This document shows, piece by piece, positions 25,552-34,886 of a stretch of 64,000 nucleotides of DNA. The DNA comes from Paracoccaceae bacterium (GTDB lineage: Bacteria; Pseudomonadota; Alphaproteobacteria; Rhodobacterales; Rhodobacteraceae), in the NCBI GenBank assembly GCA_028284705.1, contig JANQRE010000020.1:56372-120371 (forward strand), given 5' to 3'. The translations under genes and the position numbers were made by a program. A model generated the notes under the pieces. It worked only from the letters and a program-made list of their open reading frames with translations, was not told where the DNA came from and ran no database searches. Position 1 is the first letter of the stretch; each line of letters begins with the position of its first letter.

Positions 25552-26610
25552 ATGGACCAGATACGCGCGACATTGCCGGATGAACTCACGGGCCCATCGG
25601 CGTGGCTAGGCAAGGATATGGCGCGGAACCCTGACGTCTGGCTGTATCATCTGAGCGCCGAGGATATCGCCGATCTAGAGGCCGCGGCGATGCATTACCT
25701 GAGCCTTGGCCGCGATATCGGTGAGATCACCAAAGAGGCTTTTCCACTGACCCATTTCGCGCCGCATCTGGAGGCGCTGAAACACAAGCTCCTGCACGGG
25801 GTCGGGGTTGAGGTGCTGCGTGGGCTGCCGGTCGCGAGTTACAGCCAGGAGATGGCGGCGACGATCTTTTGTGGCATCGGCGCGCATATCGGCTCGGCCC
25901 GCTCGCAGAATGCGCAAGGCCATATTCTGGGCCATGTGCGCGATATCGGGGCCGACCCGAACGATCCCAACAGCCGGATTTACCAGACCAATGCGCGGCA
26001 GACCTTCCATACCGACAGCGCCGATGTCGTGGGGCTTCTTTGCATCCGCAAGGCGAAGGAGGGTGGGCTCTCGCTCCTCGTCAGCGCCGAGGCGATCTAC
26101 AACCGTATGATAGCCGAGCGGCCCGATCTGCTGGCGCTGCTCTTTGATCCGATTGCCACGGATCGGCGGGGCGAGGTGCCGGAAGGCGAGAAGCCGTTCA
26201 TGGATATCCCTGTCTTCTCCTGGCACGAGGGGTTTCTGACGGTGTTCTACCAGCGGCAATATATCGAAAGTGCGCAACGGTTTGAGGGGGCGATGCGCCT
26301 GACGCCGGATCATGTTGCCGCGCTCGACATGTTCGACGCATTGGCCAATGACCCCGAGATGTGTTTTGAGATGCAACTCGAACCCGGCGACATGCAGTTC
26401 GTCTACAACCATTCGCACCTGCATGACCGCACGGGATTTCTCGACTGGCCCGATCCGGCGGAGCGGCGGCATCTGATGCGGCTCTGGCTATCACCCGAAG
26501 GGGACCGCCCGCTGCCCGACAGCTTCAAACAGCGCTACGGCTCGATTAAGATCAGCAATCGCGGCGGGATCATCACCAAAGAGACGAAACTGCACGCGCC
26601 GCTGGACTGA
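25552..26610 (+). CDS. TauD/TfdA-like Fe(II)/2-oxoglutarate-dependent dioxygenase
   Basis: The 352-residue protein has the facial-triad HTDSADVVGLLC (His and Asp) and a distal NHSHLHDRTGF with His, followed by the arginine-containing ERRHLMRLWLS that binds 2-oxoglutarate. I start at ATG 25552 (GGGGAGG seven bases before) because the 15 residues in front of it in the open frame do not look like coding. The substrate is unknown; family members include sulfonate and aryloxyacetate dioxygenases. Confidence 0.87.
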   Translation: MDQIRATLPDELTGPSAWLGKDMARNPDVWLYHLSAEDIADLEAAAMHYLSLGRDIGEITKEAFPLTHFAPHLEALKHKLLHGVGVEVLRGLPVASYSQEMAATIFCGIGAHIGSARSQNAQGHILGHVRDIGADPNDPNSRIYQTNARQTFHTDSADVVGLLCIRKAKEGGLSLLVSAEAIYNRMIAERPDLLALLFDPIATDRRGEVPEGEKPFMDIPVFSWHEGFLTVFYQRQYIESAQRFEGAMRLTPDHVAALDMFDALANDPEMCFEMQLEPGDMQFVYNHSHLHDRTGFLDWPDPAERRHLMRLWLSPEGDRPLPDSFKQRYGSIKISNRGGIITKETKLHAPLD

Positions 26611-26628
26611 CTACGGCGCAGGTGCGGC

Positions 26629-26892
26629 CTATTTGACGGCGTATTTGTCGCTTTTTGGGTCCATCACGAAATAGACCGAGATGATCAGGCCTGCGCCCAT
26701 CAGGCCAAGGCCGGTCTTGAATGCGCCGAAATGGCTGATCAGCCCGTTGACCCACTCCTGCACGCGCGCCACGCGGCCAGGGTCGTTGAACTCATCCACG
26801 GGGATCAGGTGATAGGGAAACTCATCGAACCACACCATGTAGGCGAGGGTCGAAAAGACGCCCAGAAACAGGAATGCCGGTATGAATTTCAT
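26629..26892 (-). CDS. 87-residue two-helix membrane protein, unknown
   Basis: Two hydrophobic segments occur at about residues 4-20 and 57-76, joined by an acidic loop. The end is MDPKSDKYAVK. It is convergent with the dioxygenase gene. No family is recognised. Confidence 0.55.
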   Translation of the reverse strand: MKFIPAFLFLGVFSTLAYMVWFDEFPYHLIPVDEFNDPGRVARVQEWVNGLISHFGAFKTGLGLMGAGLIISVYFVMDPKSDKYAVK

Positions 26893-26973
26893 CTCGTGAC
26901 CTCAGCTTGTTTCGGTCCGGATAAGCGACATTTCTGTCAAAACTGTGCCGAAGACGTGGAATTTTGCCGGGGT

Positions 26974-27306
26974 TCAGGGCGCGTCGGGTGGGAGTTCCTG
27001 ATCGAGAAAACGTTCAAACGCATCTAGGTTCAGCGCTTCAAACTGACCAAAGCTCTCGATCCAGACAATCGCGTCCTTCATCGCTTGCGGTTCCAGCTTA
27101 CACCACTTCACACGTCCGCGTTTTTCCTGAGAGATCAGGCCGGAATTTGTCAACACTGTCAGATGCTTAGAGATCGCGGCAAGAGACATCTCAAAGGGCT
27201 CGGCGACGTCTGTGACGGCCATATCATCCTCAAGCAGCATCGTGAGAATGCGCCGACGCGTGCCATCGGCAAGGGCGGCAAACACCTGGTCGAGCGGATC
27301 AGTCAT
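26974..27306 (-). CDS. ArsR-type winged-helix regulator
   Basis: The 110-residue protein begins MTDPLDQVFAALADGTRRRI, typical of ArsR-family regulators, with VAEPFEMSLAAISKHLTVL as the recognition helix region and GRVKWCKLEP as the wing. There is no metal-binding CxC, so the signal is probably not arsenite. No target gene with a paired function (for example an SRPBCC protein) lies next to it. A small YjiS-like gene lies 39 bases upstream on the same strand. Confidence 0.88.
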   Translation of the reverse strand: MTDPLDQVFAALADGTRRRILTMLLEDDMAVTDVAEPFEMSLAAISKHLTVLTNSGLISQEKRGRVKWCKLEPQAMKDAIVWIESFGQFEALNLDAFERFLDQELPPDAP

Positions 27307-27345
27307 ACCCGCCTTTTATCGCGTGTTGCCACCCGGGAACAGCCG

Positions 27346-27555
27346 TCAGATCATCGGATGTTTCGTTGACTGCGAAGGCATCTCATGGCGCAGGATCTCC
27401 AGATCATGGGCGCTTAGGCCCACATCACGGGCCAGATGATCACTCAAATCCCTTGGAAAGCTGGGTTTCCGAGTGAAAGTATTTTTCACCAATGCCAGAA
27501 TTCTGGCAAAGTGGGAGCGGTCGCGCAAAGGCGCGTTTTCAGCGATATAGACCAT
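27346..27555 (-). CDS. small DUF1127/YjiS-like protein
   Basis: The 69-residue product ends with LSDHLARDVGLSAHDLEIL, resembling the LSDRxLxDIGL pattern of DUF1127 proteins. These are short proteins, some of which bind RNA. It is divergent from the LysR gene at 27662. The family call rests on this short motif only. Confidence 0.5.
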   Translation of the reverse strand: MVYIAENAPLRDRSHFARILALVKNTFTRKPSFPRDLSDHLARDVGLSAHDLEILRHEMPSQSTKHPMI

Positions 27556-27661
27556 GTTTTCATACCTTTTCGGGAGGATGTGGACCCTTATATCGTGCCG
27601 TGCCTCCAGCCTTCAATCACCTTCTCTTGACAGCACATGTTCCAAAAAGTCACATATCCGC

Positions 27662-28570
27662 ATGCCCCGTCGCTTACCACCGCTCAACGCTCTGCGCGCC
27701 TTCGAGGCCGCCGGTCGCCATGAGAGCTTCTCAGGTGCCGCGGATGAGCTCGGGGTGAGCCACTCGGCCATCTCGAAACATGTGCGCGGGCTGGAGGATC
27801 GCCTCGGTGCTCAGCTTTTTAGCGACCTGCCACGCGGCGTCGCGCTGACCGATCAGGGCCGGCGCTATCTCGACACACTGACACCGGCTTTCGATCGCAT
27901 CGCCGAAGCGACCGAAGAGTTTCGCGACAGACCAGCGGGAACAGTGCGGCTGAACGGGGAAACCGTGTTTGTCTACAAGTGGCTAATCCCGCATTTGCGT
28001 GATTTCTACGATCAGCACCCGGATATCGAGCTGGAAATCGACGCCTCCGCGCAATTTGCCAATATCGAGCGCTATGAGGCGGATATCGCGATCCGGTTCT
28101 TTCTCAGCGGTCGTCTGGAAGCCGGTGCGATCCTGTTGAGCAATGCGCCATGCTATCCGGTCGCGGCACCGGAGGTTGCGGCTCAGATCGGCGATGATCC
28201 GGCGAATATTCTGAAGTTTCGCCTGTTACGGGATCGCGGCGGGGAGCCCTGGTCGAGCTGGTTCACCCTCTCAGGGCGGCCTGATCTGGCGCAGAAGGTT
28301 CAACCGTCGCGCAGGTTGCGGGCGATGATCGCGATTGAAATGGTGTTGGCGGGGCAGGGTGTGCTTCTGGCCTCCTACGACAATGTCTCAGGCGATGTGG
28401 CTGCCGGTCGGCTGGTACAATGCTTCGACGTCGGATTGGAGCAGGGCTGTTATGGGCTGCTCTTTGGCGCTGGCGTTCTGCGGCGAAAACCGGTGCGGGT
28501 GTTCCGCGATTGGCTGCTGGAGCGGACCGCCGCGTTTCGGACGGAGGCGGAAAATCAACCGATTGGTTGA
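27662..28570 (+). CDS. LysR family regulator (GcvA-like branch)
   Basis: The 302-residue protein (from ATG 27662) begins PRRLPPLNALRAFEAAGRHES, the GcvA-type LysR start, and has LGVSHSAISKHVRGLEDRLG as the recognition helix. The 36 residues of the longer frame upstream are not family-like. The effector domain starts near residue 88. The next gene downstream is the atp operon promoter, so its target is not obvious. Confidence 0.88.
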   Translation: MPRRLPPLNALRAFEAAGRHESFSGAADELGVSHSAISKHVRGLEDRLGAQLFSDLPRGVALTDQGRRYLDTLTPAFDRIAEATEEFRDRPAGTVRLNGETVFVYKWLIPHLRDFYDQHPDIELEIDASAQFANIERYEADIAIRFFLSGRLEAGAILLSNAPCYPVAAPEVAAQIGDDPANILKFRLLRDRGGEPWSSWFTLSGRPDLAQKVQPSRRLRAMIAIEMVLAGQGVLLASYDNVSGDVAAGRLVQCFDVGLEQGCYGLLFGAGVLRRKPVRVFRDWLLERTAAFRTEAENQPIG

Positions 28571-28673
28571 ATATTGAAATGCCGTCAGATCGGCCTGCGA
28601 CGTCCTGTCATCAGTCAGTCTCGTGCAAATAAAAGTAAATTAAAACAGCAAGTTAAAGCACGCCTCCCGCACA

Positions 28674-28702
28674 TTGACTCTCTCTGACCGCCCGCCTATC
28701 AC
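28674..28702 (+). promoter_or_regulatory. sigma70-type promoter of the F0 ATP synthase operon
   Basis: TTGACT (28674-28679) and TATCAC (28697-28702) are separated by 17 bases. An A-rich stretch (AAATAAAAGTAAATTAAAAC) sits just upstream as a likely UP element. The site lies 27 bases before the atpI ATG at 28730. The match is convincing by eye but untested. Confidence 0.7.
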
Positions 28703-28729
28703 AACTCCAACATCCAAGGGGCGAAATTC

Positions 28730-29074
28730 ATGGAAAACGACCCGGACAAAGAGCGTCTGAACGCGCTTGAAGACCGGATCGAGGCCTTGAAGGGAACGCA
28801 AGGACCCGAGCCCCGCGGAGACGAGCATTATTCGCAACTGCAACTGGCATGGCGGATGGTGATCGAACTGGTCGCGGGGATCGCGATCGGGTTTGGAATG
28901 GGGTACGGGCTTGACTGGCTCTTTGGCACTTTGCCGATCTTTCTGGTCATCTTCGTACTTCTTGGCCTCGCGGCGGGCATCAATGTGATGCTTCGAACCG
29001 CCAAAGAGGTCGCAGAGGATCAAGCCGCACATGCCAAGCGCAGTGGGGCGGCGCGAGAAAAGAAGGACGACTAG
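28730..29074 (+). CDS. atpI: ATP synthase protein I (AtpI/AtpZ family)
   Basis: The 114-residue protein has a charged N-terminus and two helices near residues 41-63 and 67-86, with the [26 protein letters not shown] pattern of AtpI. AtpI helps assembly of the c-ring. It is first in the F0 operon and ends two bases before atpB, with AAGGACGAC serving atpB. Confidence 0.93.
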   Translation: MENDPDKERLNALEDRIEALKGTQGPEPRGDEHYSQLQLAWRMVIELVAGIAIGFGMGYGLDWLFGTLPIFLVIFVLLGLAAGINVMLRTAKEVAEDQAAHAKRSGAAREKKDD

Positions 29075-29076
29075 TC

Positions 29077-29853
29077 TTGGCAGACGAAGCAAAAGGCGGC
29101 GGCGAACTTTCCTTCCATCCGATGGACCAGTTCATCGTCAAACCTCTGTTCGGTGACGGGCCGGTGGGTCTGTTCACGATCACCAACGTGACGCTTTGGA
29201 TGGCGCTGACGGTGCTCTGCATCATCGGGCTGTTCGTTCTGGGCACACGCAGCCGGGCCATCGTCCCGAGCCGCACACAATCGGTGGCGGAGCTGGGCTA
29301 CGGCTTCATCTACAAGATGGTTGAGGACGTCTCCGGCAAGGATGGGGTGAAGTATTTCCCCTACATCATGACGCTGTTCCTTTTCATCGTTTTCTCGAAC
29401 TTCCTCGGCTTGCTGCCACGCTCCTTCACGACCACGTCCCATATTGCGGTCACCGCGGTCATGGCGATGGGCGTATTCCTGTTCGTGACGATCCTGGGTT
29501 TCGTCAAACATGGCGCGGGTTTCCTGAGCCTCTTCTGGATATCCTCCGCCCCGCTGGCCTTGCGTCCGATCCTGGCGTTGATTGAGGTGATTTCCTACTT
29601 TGTGCGCCCGGTCAGCCACTCCATTCGTCTCGCGGGCAACATGATGGCCGGCCACGCTGTGATCAAAGTTTTCGCATCCTTCGCGCCGCTGGTGCTGATC
29701 TCAACCGGGGTCGGCCTTGTGGTCACGCCGCTGTCGATCCTGGCGATCACCGCGATCTATGCGCTCGAGGTTCTGGTGTCCTTCATCCAGGCCTATGTCT
29801 TCGCAATTCTGACCTGTGTGTATCTGAAAGATGCGCTGCATCCGCATCACTAG
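29077..29853 (+). CDS. atpB: ATP synthase F0 subunit a
   Basis: This 258-residue proton-channel subunit has the essential Arg in [13 protein letters not shown]. The N-terminal [12 protein letters not shown] and the late [17 protein letters not shown] are also family marks. The start is TTG 29077, just after the atpI stop. It works against the c-ring encoded next. Confidence 0.96.
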   Translation: MADEAKGGGELSFHPMDQFIVKPLFGDGPVGLFTITNVTLWMALTVLCIIGLFVLGTRSRAIVPSRTQSVAELGYGFIYKMVEDVSGKDGVKYFPYIMTLFLFIVFSNFLGLLPRSFTTTSHIAVTAVMAMGVFLFVTILGFVKHGAGFLSLFWISSAPLALRPILALIEVISYFVRPVSHSIRLAGNMMAGHAVIKVFASFAPLVLISTGVGLVVTPLSILAITAIYALEVLVSFIQAYVFAILTCVYLKDALHPHH

Positions 29854-29899
29854 GTCCTGAGCAAAATCAATCGAAATTCCATCGTAAGGAGAAAGAAAC

Positions 29900-30136
29900 A
29901 TGGAAGGCGATATCGTAGAAATGGGTAAATACATCGGTGCTGGTCTGGCCTGTACAGGCATGGGCGGTGCTGCTGTTGGTGTGGGCCACGTTGTTGGTAA
30001 CTACCTGTCCGGCGCTCTGCGCAACCCATCCGCTGCTGCTGGCCAGACGGCCACGATGTTCATCGGTATTGCGTTCTCGGAAGCTCTGGGGATCTTCTCG
30101 TTCCTCGTCGCCCTGCTTCTGATGTTCGCCGTCTAA
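29900..30136 (+). CDS. atpE: ATP synthase F0 subunit c
   Basis: This 78-residue hairpin protein of two membrane helices has the proton-carrying Glu in [11 protein letters not shown] and the polar loop LRNPSAA with Arg and Asn. AAGGAGAAAG precedes the ATG. Rings of this subunit couple proton flow to rotation. Confidence 0.97.
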   Translation: MEGDIVEMGKYIGAGLACTGMGGAAVGVGHVVGNYLSGALRNPSAAAGQTATMFIGIAFSEALGIFSFLVALLLMFAV

Positions 30137-30214
30137 GACAACTCGAACCATCCTTACGCTTGGGCGGACTGACCTTTTGGTCCGCCCTATGTAATCCGAG
30201 GTTTGGAGGCCGAT

Positions 30215-30763
30215 ATGGCAACGGAAACAAAGGAATCATTCAGCGCCTGTGTCGATGCCGGTGGCAGCGCGCTTGGCATGCCGCAGCTATGCGGTGAGTG
30301 GTTCGGCAACCAGATTGTCTGGCTGGTGATCACGCTTGTGGTGATCTACTTCATCCTGTCGCGCATTGCCTTGCCGCGGATCGCTGCAGTTCTGGCCGAG
30401 CGATCCGGTACGATCACCAATGACATTGCCGCGGCGGAAGACCTCAAGCAAAAGGCCGTGGAGGCAGAGGAAGCCTATCAGAAGGCGCTGGTGGATGCCC
30501 GCGCCGAGGCCAATCGGATCGTCGCCGAGACCAAAGCGGACATTCAGAAAGACCTCGACAAGGCGATTGCCGAGGCCGATGCCGAGATCGCGGCCCGTGC
30601 GGCTGAGGGCGAGAAAGCCATCGCCGAAATCCGCGAAGGTGCGAAAGAAGGCGCCGCCGCCGTGGCGAAAGACATCGCCAAGGATATCGTGGCCGCCGTC
30701 GCGCCGGGCAAGATCGACGCGAAATCGGTCACCGCGGCTGTGACCGCGAAGATGAAAGGGTGA
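30215..30763 (+). CDS. atpF': ATP synthase F0 subunit b' (atpF2 / atpG type)
   Basis: The 182-residue protein has one N-terminal helix ([20 protein letters not shown]) and a long Ala/Glu/Lys coiled coil, the b' stator subunit found in photosynthetic and many alphaproteobacteria. ATG 30215 follows TTTGGAGG; the TTG four codons upstream is less likely. It is paired with the b gene, whose start lies six bases past its stop. Confidence 0.93.
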   Translation: MATETKESFSACVDAGGSALGMPQLCGEWFGNQIVWLVITLVVIYFILSRIALPRIAAVLAERSGTITNDIAAAEDLKQKAVEAEEAYQKALVDARAEANRIVAETKADIQKDLDKAIAEADAEIAARAAEGEKAIAEIREGAKEGAAAVAKDIAKDIVAAVAPGKIDAKSVTAAVTAKMKG

Positions 30764-30768
30764 GCCCC

Positions 30769-31323
30769 ATGCGTGCACTGACCATCATCCTCGCCCTGAT
30801 CCCCGCACCTGCGCTTGCGGCAAAGGGCCCGTTCTTCTCGCTTTTCAACACCGATTTCGTGGTGTTGATCGCCTTCCTGCTGTTCATCGGCGTGCTGGTC
30901 TATCTGAAAGTCCCGGGCCTTCTGGGCGGCATGCTCGACAAACGTGCCGAGACCATCCGCTCGGAACTGGACGAAGCCAAGAAGCTGCGTGAAGAGGCGC
31001 AGACGGTTCTGGCGGGTTACGAGCGCAAGCAGAAAGAGGTCGCTGAACAGGCTGAGCGCATCGTTGAGAACGCCAAGAAAGAAGCGCAAGCGGCTGCCGA
31101 ACAGGCCAAGGAAGACCTCAAGGTGAACATCGCGCGGCGTTTGCAGGCGGCGGAAGATCAGATCGCAAGTGCCGAGGCCTCTGCTGTGAAAGAGGTTCGG
31201 GATCGCGCGATCTCTGTCGCGATTGCCGCCGCTTCGGAAGTGGTCGCCTCGAAATCTGCGGCGGAAGATCAGGCGAAACTGATCGACGATTCTATCGCTG
31301 AAGTTCAGGCCAAGCTGCACTAA
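30769..31323 (+). CDS. atpF: ATP synthase F0 subunit b
   Basis: This 184-residue stator subunit has one N-terminal helix (FVVLIAFLLFIGVLVYLKV) preceded by a signal-like ALTIILALIPAPALA, then a long coiled coil. I use ATG 30769; GTG 30760 overlapping the b' stop is an alternative. It ends 20 bases before the operon terminator. Confidence 0.94.
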   Translation: MRALTIILALIPAPALAAKGPFFSLFNTDFVVLIAFLLFIGVLVYLKVPGLLGGMLDKRAETIRSELDEAKKLREEAQTVLAGYERKQKEVAEQAERIVENAKKEAQAAAEQAKEDLKVNIARRLQAAEDQIASAEASAVKEVRDRAISVAIAAASEVVASKSAAEDQAKLIDDSIAEVQAKLH

Positions 31324-31343
31324 GCGCAACGCAATCCAATTGA

Positions 31344-31387
31344 AAAAGCCTCGGGTGCCTAACGGCCCCGGTGCTTTTGTGTTTTTT
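31344..31387 (+). terminator. intrinsic terminator of the F0 operon
   Basis: AAAAGC-C-TCGGG pairs with CCCGG-T-GCTTTT (one mismatch) over an 11-base loop, and GTGTTTTTTG follows. It starts 20 bases after the atpF stop. Confidence 0.75.
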
Positions 31388-31430
31388 GTTGGCTCTGTTT
31401 GGCGGATGTGAGCCCTCTGGTTTGCGACAA

Positions 31431-31475
31431 GCCGGGAGCTTGCTCCCGGCCGGGTCGCTCCTGCGAAGCAGGGCG
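31431..31475. repeat. double palindrome between atpF and the VWA gene
   Basis: GCCGGGAGC-TT-GCTCCCGGC (31431-31450) is a perfect 9-bp hairpin. It is followed by CGC-T-CCTGC-GAA-GCAGG-GCG (31456-31475), a second hairpin. No U-run follows, so these look like REP-type elements or a bidirectional transcript end. Confidence 0.5.
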
Positions 31476-31486
31476 AAAACCCCCGC

Positions 31487-33490
31487 TTATTTCGACAGGC
31501 TCTCGGCCAGACGCATCAGCGAGATCGCTTCATTGCGATACCCGAACCGATCCTCGCCACGGGTCGCATTTGCCAGCGCGATGGCATCGCCAAAGCTCCA
31601 GCTGCCGTTATAATCCGAGCCCTGCAAAAGCTGACCGAAGCCCGCGATAGCGGCGGCAAAACCCGGCGCTGCGGGCGTCTCCGTTGCCGCAATCGGTGTC
31701 TCGATGAGCTGGCTCGTGGTCGCGCCCGGCACCTTGTAGCGCAAGCGCAGGAAGCCAAGCTCATCGCTCGCGGCATTCGCCACGACCGGCTCGCCATAGC
31801 GCAGCGGATCGTTCAGAAGGGCGGGAGAGCCCACCGGCGTCACCTCATAGAGTGCTGTAACCTGATGGCCCGCGCCAATCTCTCCGGCATCAACACGGTC
31901 ATTGTTGAAATCTTCGCGGTTCAGCGCGCGGGTTTCATAGCCGATCAGCCGATATTCCGCGATCACCGACGGGTTGAATTCCATCTGGATTTTCACGTCC
32001 TGGGCGATCGGGAAGAGCGCGCCGGACAGCTGATCCACCAGCACTTTGCGGGCCTCTGAGAGCGTGTCGATATAGGCCGCCTGACCATTGCCGTTCTGCG
32101 CCAGCGTCTGCATCAACGCATCGTTCAGATTGCCGCGTCCGAAGCCGAGGATCGAGAGATAGGTACCGCCCTCGCGCTTCTCCTCGATGAAACGTGTCAT
32201 CTCATCGATGCTCGAAAGACCGACGTTGAAATCGCCATCCGTGGCGAGCAACACGCGGGAGACATCGCCGTCTTCCGCCATCTGCGCGGCCAGCGCATAA
32301 GCGTCGCGCAGCCCCGCCGCTCCGGCGGTGGAGCCCCCGGCTTGCAGACGTTCGAGTGCAGCGGTGATCACGGCGCGCTCGGAGGCGGGCGTCGGGCGCA
32401 GGGCGATACCGGAGGTTCCCGCATAGGTCACAATTGCCACCTGATCCTCATCACGCAGTTCCGGCAACATCAGCCGAAAGCTCTGGATCAGCAACTGCAG
32501 CTTATCGGGCGATTGCATCGAGCCGGACGTGTCGATCAGGAAGACCAGATTGAGCGGCGGGCGATCTGCGATTTCGGGCAATGTGCCCTGAATGCCGATC
32601 TCCACCAGTTGCGTGTCCGTGTTCCAGGGCGTCTCGGTCACACGCACCTGTGTTGAAAACGGCGCGTCACCAGTCGGAGCGGGATAGTCGTAGGAGAAGT
32701 AATTCACCATCTCCTCGATCCGCACGGCCTCGGGCGCGGGCAATTGCCCGCTCTCTAGAGAGCGGCGGACCCAGGCGTAGGAGGCCGTGTCCACATCGAT
32801 GGAAAAGGTCGAGACCGGTTCTTCGGAGGTGATCTTCACCGCGGCGATATCCGCCTCCGCAAACCGGTCTCTCTGCTCGATCCGTTGGCCGGGGACGGGG
32901 TCTGGAACGGGAGCAGGTGCGATGAGGGCCTGTGGGGCGAATTCGTTGCTGACTGCGCCTGCCACTGCGTCGAGGTCGCGGGCGCGGTTTGTTGCGGTGG
33001 CCTGCAGACTGCGCTGCTCAAGGCGCCTGAGCGGAGCCTCTTCGCTCAACTCCATGGGAGCTTCGGCATCTGCAATGCTGAGTGTTTCTTCACGACGGTC
33101 GACGTCATCGACCTCCATCGCAACCTCAGCTTGTGCGGCTTTCGACGCTTCGGTCGTCACGCGGCTCAGGTTTTCCCCGACCACAGCCGGTTCGACCACC
33201 GGACCGGTCGGCGCAGAGTTTTGCACGAGCACCACGCCGATCCCGACGATCACGAGAGAGGAGGTGGCCAGAAGCGCGGGGCGGAGATTGTTTAAGAATG
33301 TCATCGCAAGTCCTTTCAGAAATCCGGGCCGGGTGCCCGGTTGCTGAGAAGGACGCATGACGGGGTCGCGTTCTTGGAGGCGTGCGAAATTTTCTTCTGC
33401 CATCCGCAAGGTGGTCTCCTTGCGTGCGGGATCAGGCGCGGGCGTGGCTTTCAGCGCCTCGGTGAGCTTTTTTAGATCATCGTCGGACAT
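31487..33490 (-). CDS. membrane-anchored VWA domain protein
   Basis: The 667-residue protein (ATG 33490) has a cytoplasmic N-terminus of about 70 residues, one membrane segment at about residues 72-90, a Pro/Ala/Glu linker, and a von Willebrand A domain with the metal-ion site DTSGSMQS (VFLIDTSGSM). The C-terminal region belongs to the YfbK-type VWA family. Its start overlaps the sigma-factor stop (TGATG). The soluble N-terminus could act as an anti-sigma domain, but no known anti-sigma motif is visible. Confidence 0.85.
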   Translation of the reverse strand: MSDDDLKKLTEALKATPAPDPARKETTLRMAEENFARLQERDPVMRPSQQPGTRPGFLKGLAMTFLNNLRPALLATSSLVIVGIGVVLVQNSAPTGPVVEPAVVGENLSRVTTEASKAAQAEVAMEVDDVDRREETLSIADAEAPMELSEEAPLRRLEQRSLQATATNRARDLDAVAGAVSNEFAPQALIAPAPVPDPVPGQRIEQRDRFAEADIAAVKITSEEPVSTFSIDVDTASYAWVRRSLESGQLPAPEAVRIEEMVNYFSYDYPAPTGDAPFSTQVRVTETPWNTDTQLVEIGIQGTLPEIADRPPLNLVFLIDTSGSMQSPDKLQLLIQSFRLMLPELRDEDQVAIVTYAGTSGIALRPTPASERAVITAALERLQAGGSTAGAAGLRDAYALAAQMAEDGDVSRVLLATDGDFNVGLSSIDEMTRFIEEKREGGTYLSILGFGRGNLNDALMQTLAQNGNGQAAYIDTLSEARKVLVDQLSGALFPIAQDVKIQMEFNPSVIAEYRLIGYETRALNREDFNNDRVDAGEIGAGHQVTALYEVTPVGSPALLNDPLRYGEPVVANAASDELGFLRLRYKVPGATTSQLIETPIAATETPAAPGFAAAIAGFGQLLQGSDYNGSWSFGDAIALANATRGEDRFGYRNEAISLMRLAESLSK

Positions 33491-34032
33491 CAGATGCCCT
33501 CCTTCTCGGCCAGCGCGCGGAGGTGTTTTTTCACTTCCGACATGCGCCAAGCGATTGTGCCTTCGCTGAGACCCAGCACCTTCGCGGCCTCAGCTTGTGT
33601 TAAATCTTCTCCGAGGGTTAGCGCGACCGTGTCGCGCAATTCCTCGGGCAATGTGGTCATGGCGCGTGTGAGCCAATCTTGCGCCTCGCGCGCCTCTTCC
33701 GCTTCTGCCTCGCGGCGTTTGAAATCCTCTCCCCAACTGGCCCGTGCCTTCGCGCGCCTTTGAGCTTTGCGGGCCCGGTCTGTATTGGCGTTCATCATCA
33801 CGCGGTAGACCCAGGTGGTGAATTTCGCGTCCCCCCGGAACGATCGCAGTTTCACGGGCAAGGCGGCGCAGATGTCGTGACAGAGATCCTCGGCCTCGTG
33901 CCGCGAGCCTGTCAGCCGCCAGGCGAAACGGAACATGAGATCGTAATGGCGTCGGATCAGAAGGCCAAAGGCCTCCCCATCCCCGGAAGCGGCGGCAAGC
34001 GCCAAAGCTTCATCACTGGTTCTCATGCGCAT
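33490..34032 (-). CDS. ECF-type RNA polymerase sigma factor
   Basis: This ECF sigma factor has region 2 (EAFGLLIRRHYDLMFRFAWRLTGSRHEAEDLCHDI) and region 4 (LPEELRDTVALTLGEDLTQAEAAKVLGLSEGTIAWRMSE). I give ATG 34032 (180 residues); 34026 or TTG 34062 are alternatives, as no clear ribosome site is seen. It is coupled to the VWA gene downstream. Confidence 0.88.
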   Translation of the reverse strand: MRMRTSDEALALAAASGDGEAFGLLIRRHYDLMFRFAWRLTGSRHEAEDLCHDICAALPVKLRSFRGDAKFTTWVYRVMMNANTDRARKAQRRAKARASWGEDFKRREAEAEEAREAQDWLTRAMTTLPEELRDTVALTLGEDLTQAEAAKVLGLSEGTIAWRMSEVKKHLRALAEKEGI

Positions 34033-34085
34033 AGTGATGGTAGGACGACGCGGAGGCGTCAATCCTTGGGAGAAAGATCGAAAAA

Positions 34086-34886
34086 ATGTCGAAAACGCAG
34101 GAAGCGCTTGATTTAGAATACGAAAATGGCGCGTTTATTCCCGGTGCGGATGCATATCGGGCCGCCTGGCCGCGGGATGCGGCAGCGTTTCGGGCCAAGG
34201 TATCGGGTGAGTTGGAGCTTTCATACGGGGATCATCCGCGTGAGGCTTATGATCTGTTTCTTCCGGATGGCGCGCCCAAGGGTTTGATGATTTTCATCCA
34301 TGGCGGCTACTGGCATCTGCTGGCGAAATCGGACTGGTCGCATCTGGCTTCAGGCGGCCTGGCGCGGGGTTGGGCGGTTGCGATGATCGGTTATCCGCTC
34401 GCCCCCGAGTGGCGCCTCTCGGAGATCACGCGGTCGGTAGCTGCCGGGATTGCAGCGGCCGCCGAGCGGGTCAATGGCCCTATCGCGATCACAGGTCATT
34501 CTGCCGGGGGTCATCTGACGGCGCGCATGTGTATGCCCGGCATTCTGACGGATGCGGTCGCGGCCAGGGTGACGCGTGCGGTGCCGATTTCTCCGCTGTC
34601 TGACCTCCGACCGTTCCTCAAGCTGACGATGAACGAGGCCTTGCGTCTGGATGCGGCGGAGGCGGCGGCGGAGAGCCCGGTGCTGGGCTCAAAGCGTGAT
34701 CATATCACGCTAACCACCGTGGTGGGTGCCGATGAACGGCCGGCCTTTCTGGATCAGGCGCGATGGCTGACCGAGGCCTGGGGTGGCGATCAGATCATCT
34801 TTCCGGGCATGCACCATTTCAGCGTCGTCGAAGGCCTACAGCCGCCTGAAAGCCCGTTGATGCGTGCGGTTCTGGGAGATCACTGA
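34086..34886 (+). CDS. alpha/beta hydrolase, kynurenine formamidase-like
   Basis: This 266-residue hydrolase has HGGYWHLLAKSDW (oxyanion loop of the arylformamidase/esterase branch), the nucleophile elbow GHSAGGHL and a final MHHFSVVEG containing the catalytic His. Close relatives include KynB-like arylformamidases, but no tryptophan-degradation gene is adjacent. The last 7 bases overlap the convergent gene. Confidence 0.82.
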   Translation: MSKTQEALDLEYENGAFIPGADAYRAAWPRDAAAFRAKVSGELELSYGDHPREAYDLFLPDGAPKGLMIFIHGGYWHLLAKSDWSHLASGGLARGWAVAMIGYPLAPEWRLSEITRSVAAGIAAAAERVNGPIAITGHSAGGHLTARMCMPGILTDAVAARVTRAVPISPLSDLRPFLKLTMNEALRLDAAEAAAESPVLGSKRDHITLTTVVGADERPAFLDQARWLTEAWGGDQIIFPGMHHFSVVEGLQPPESPLMRAVLGDH

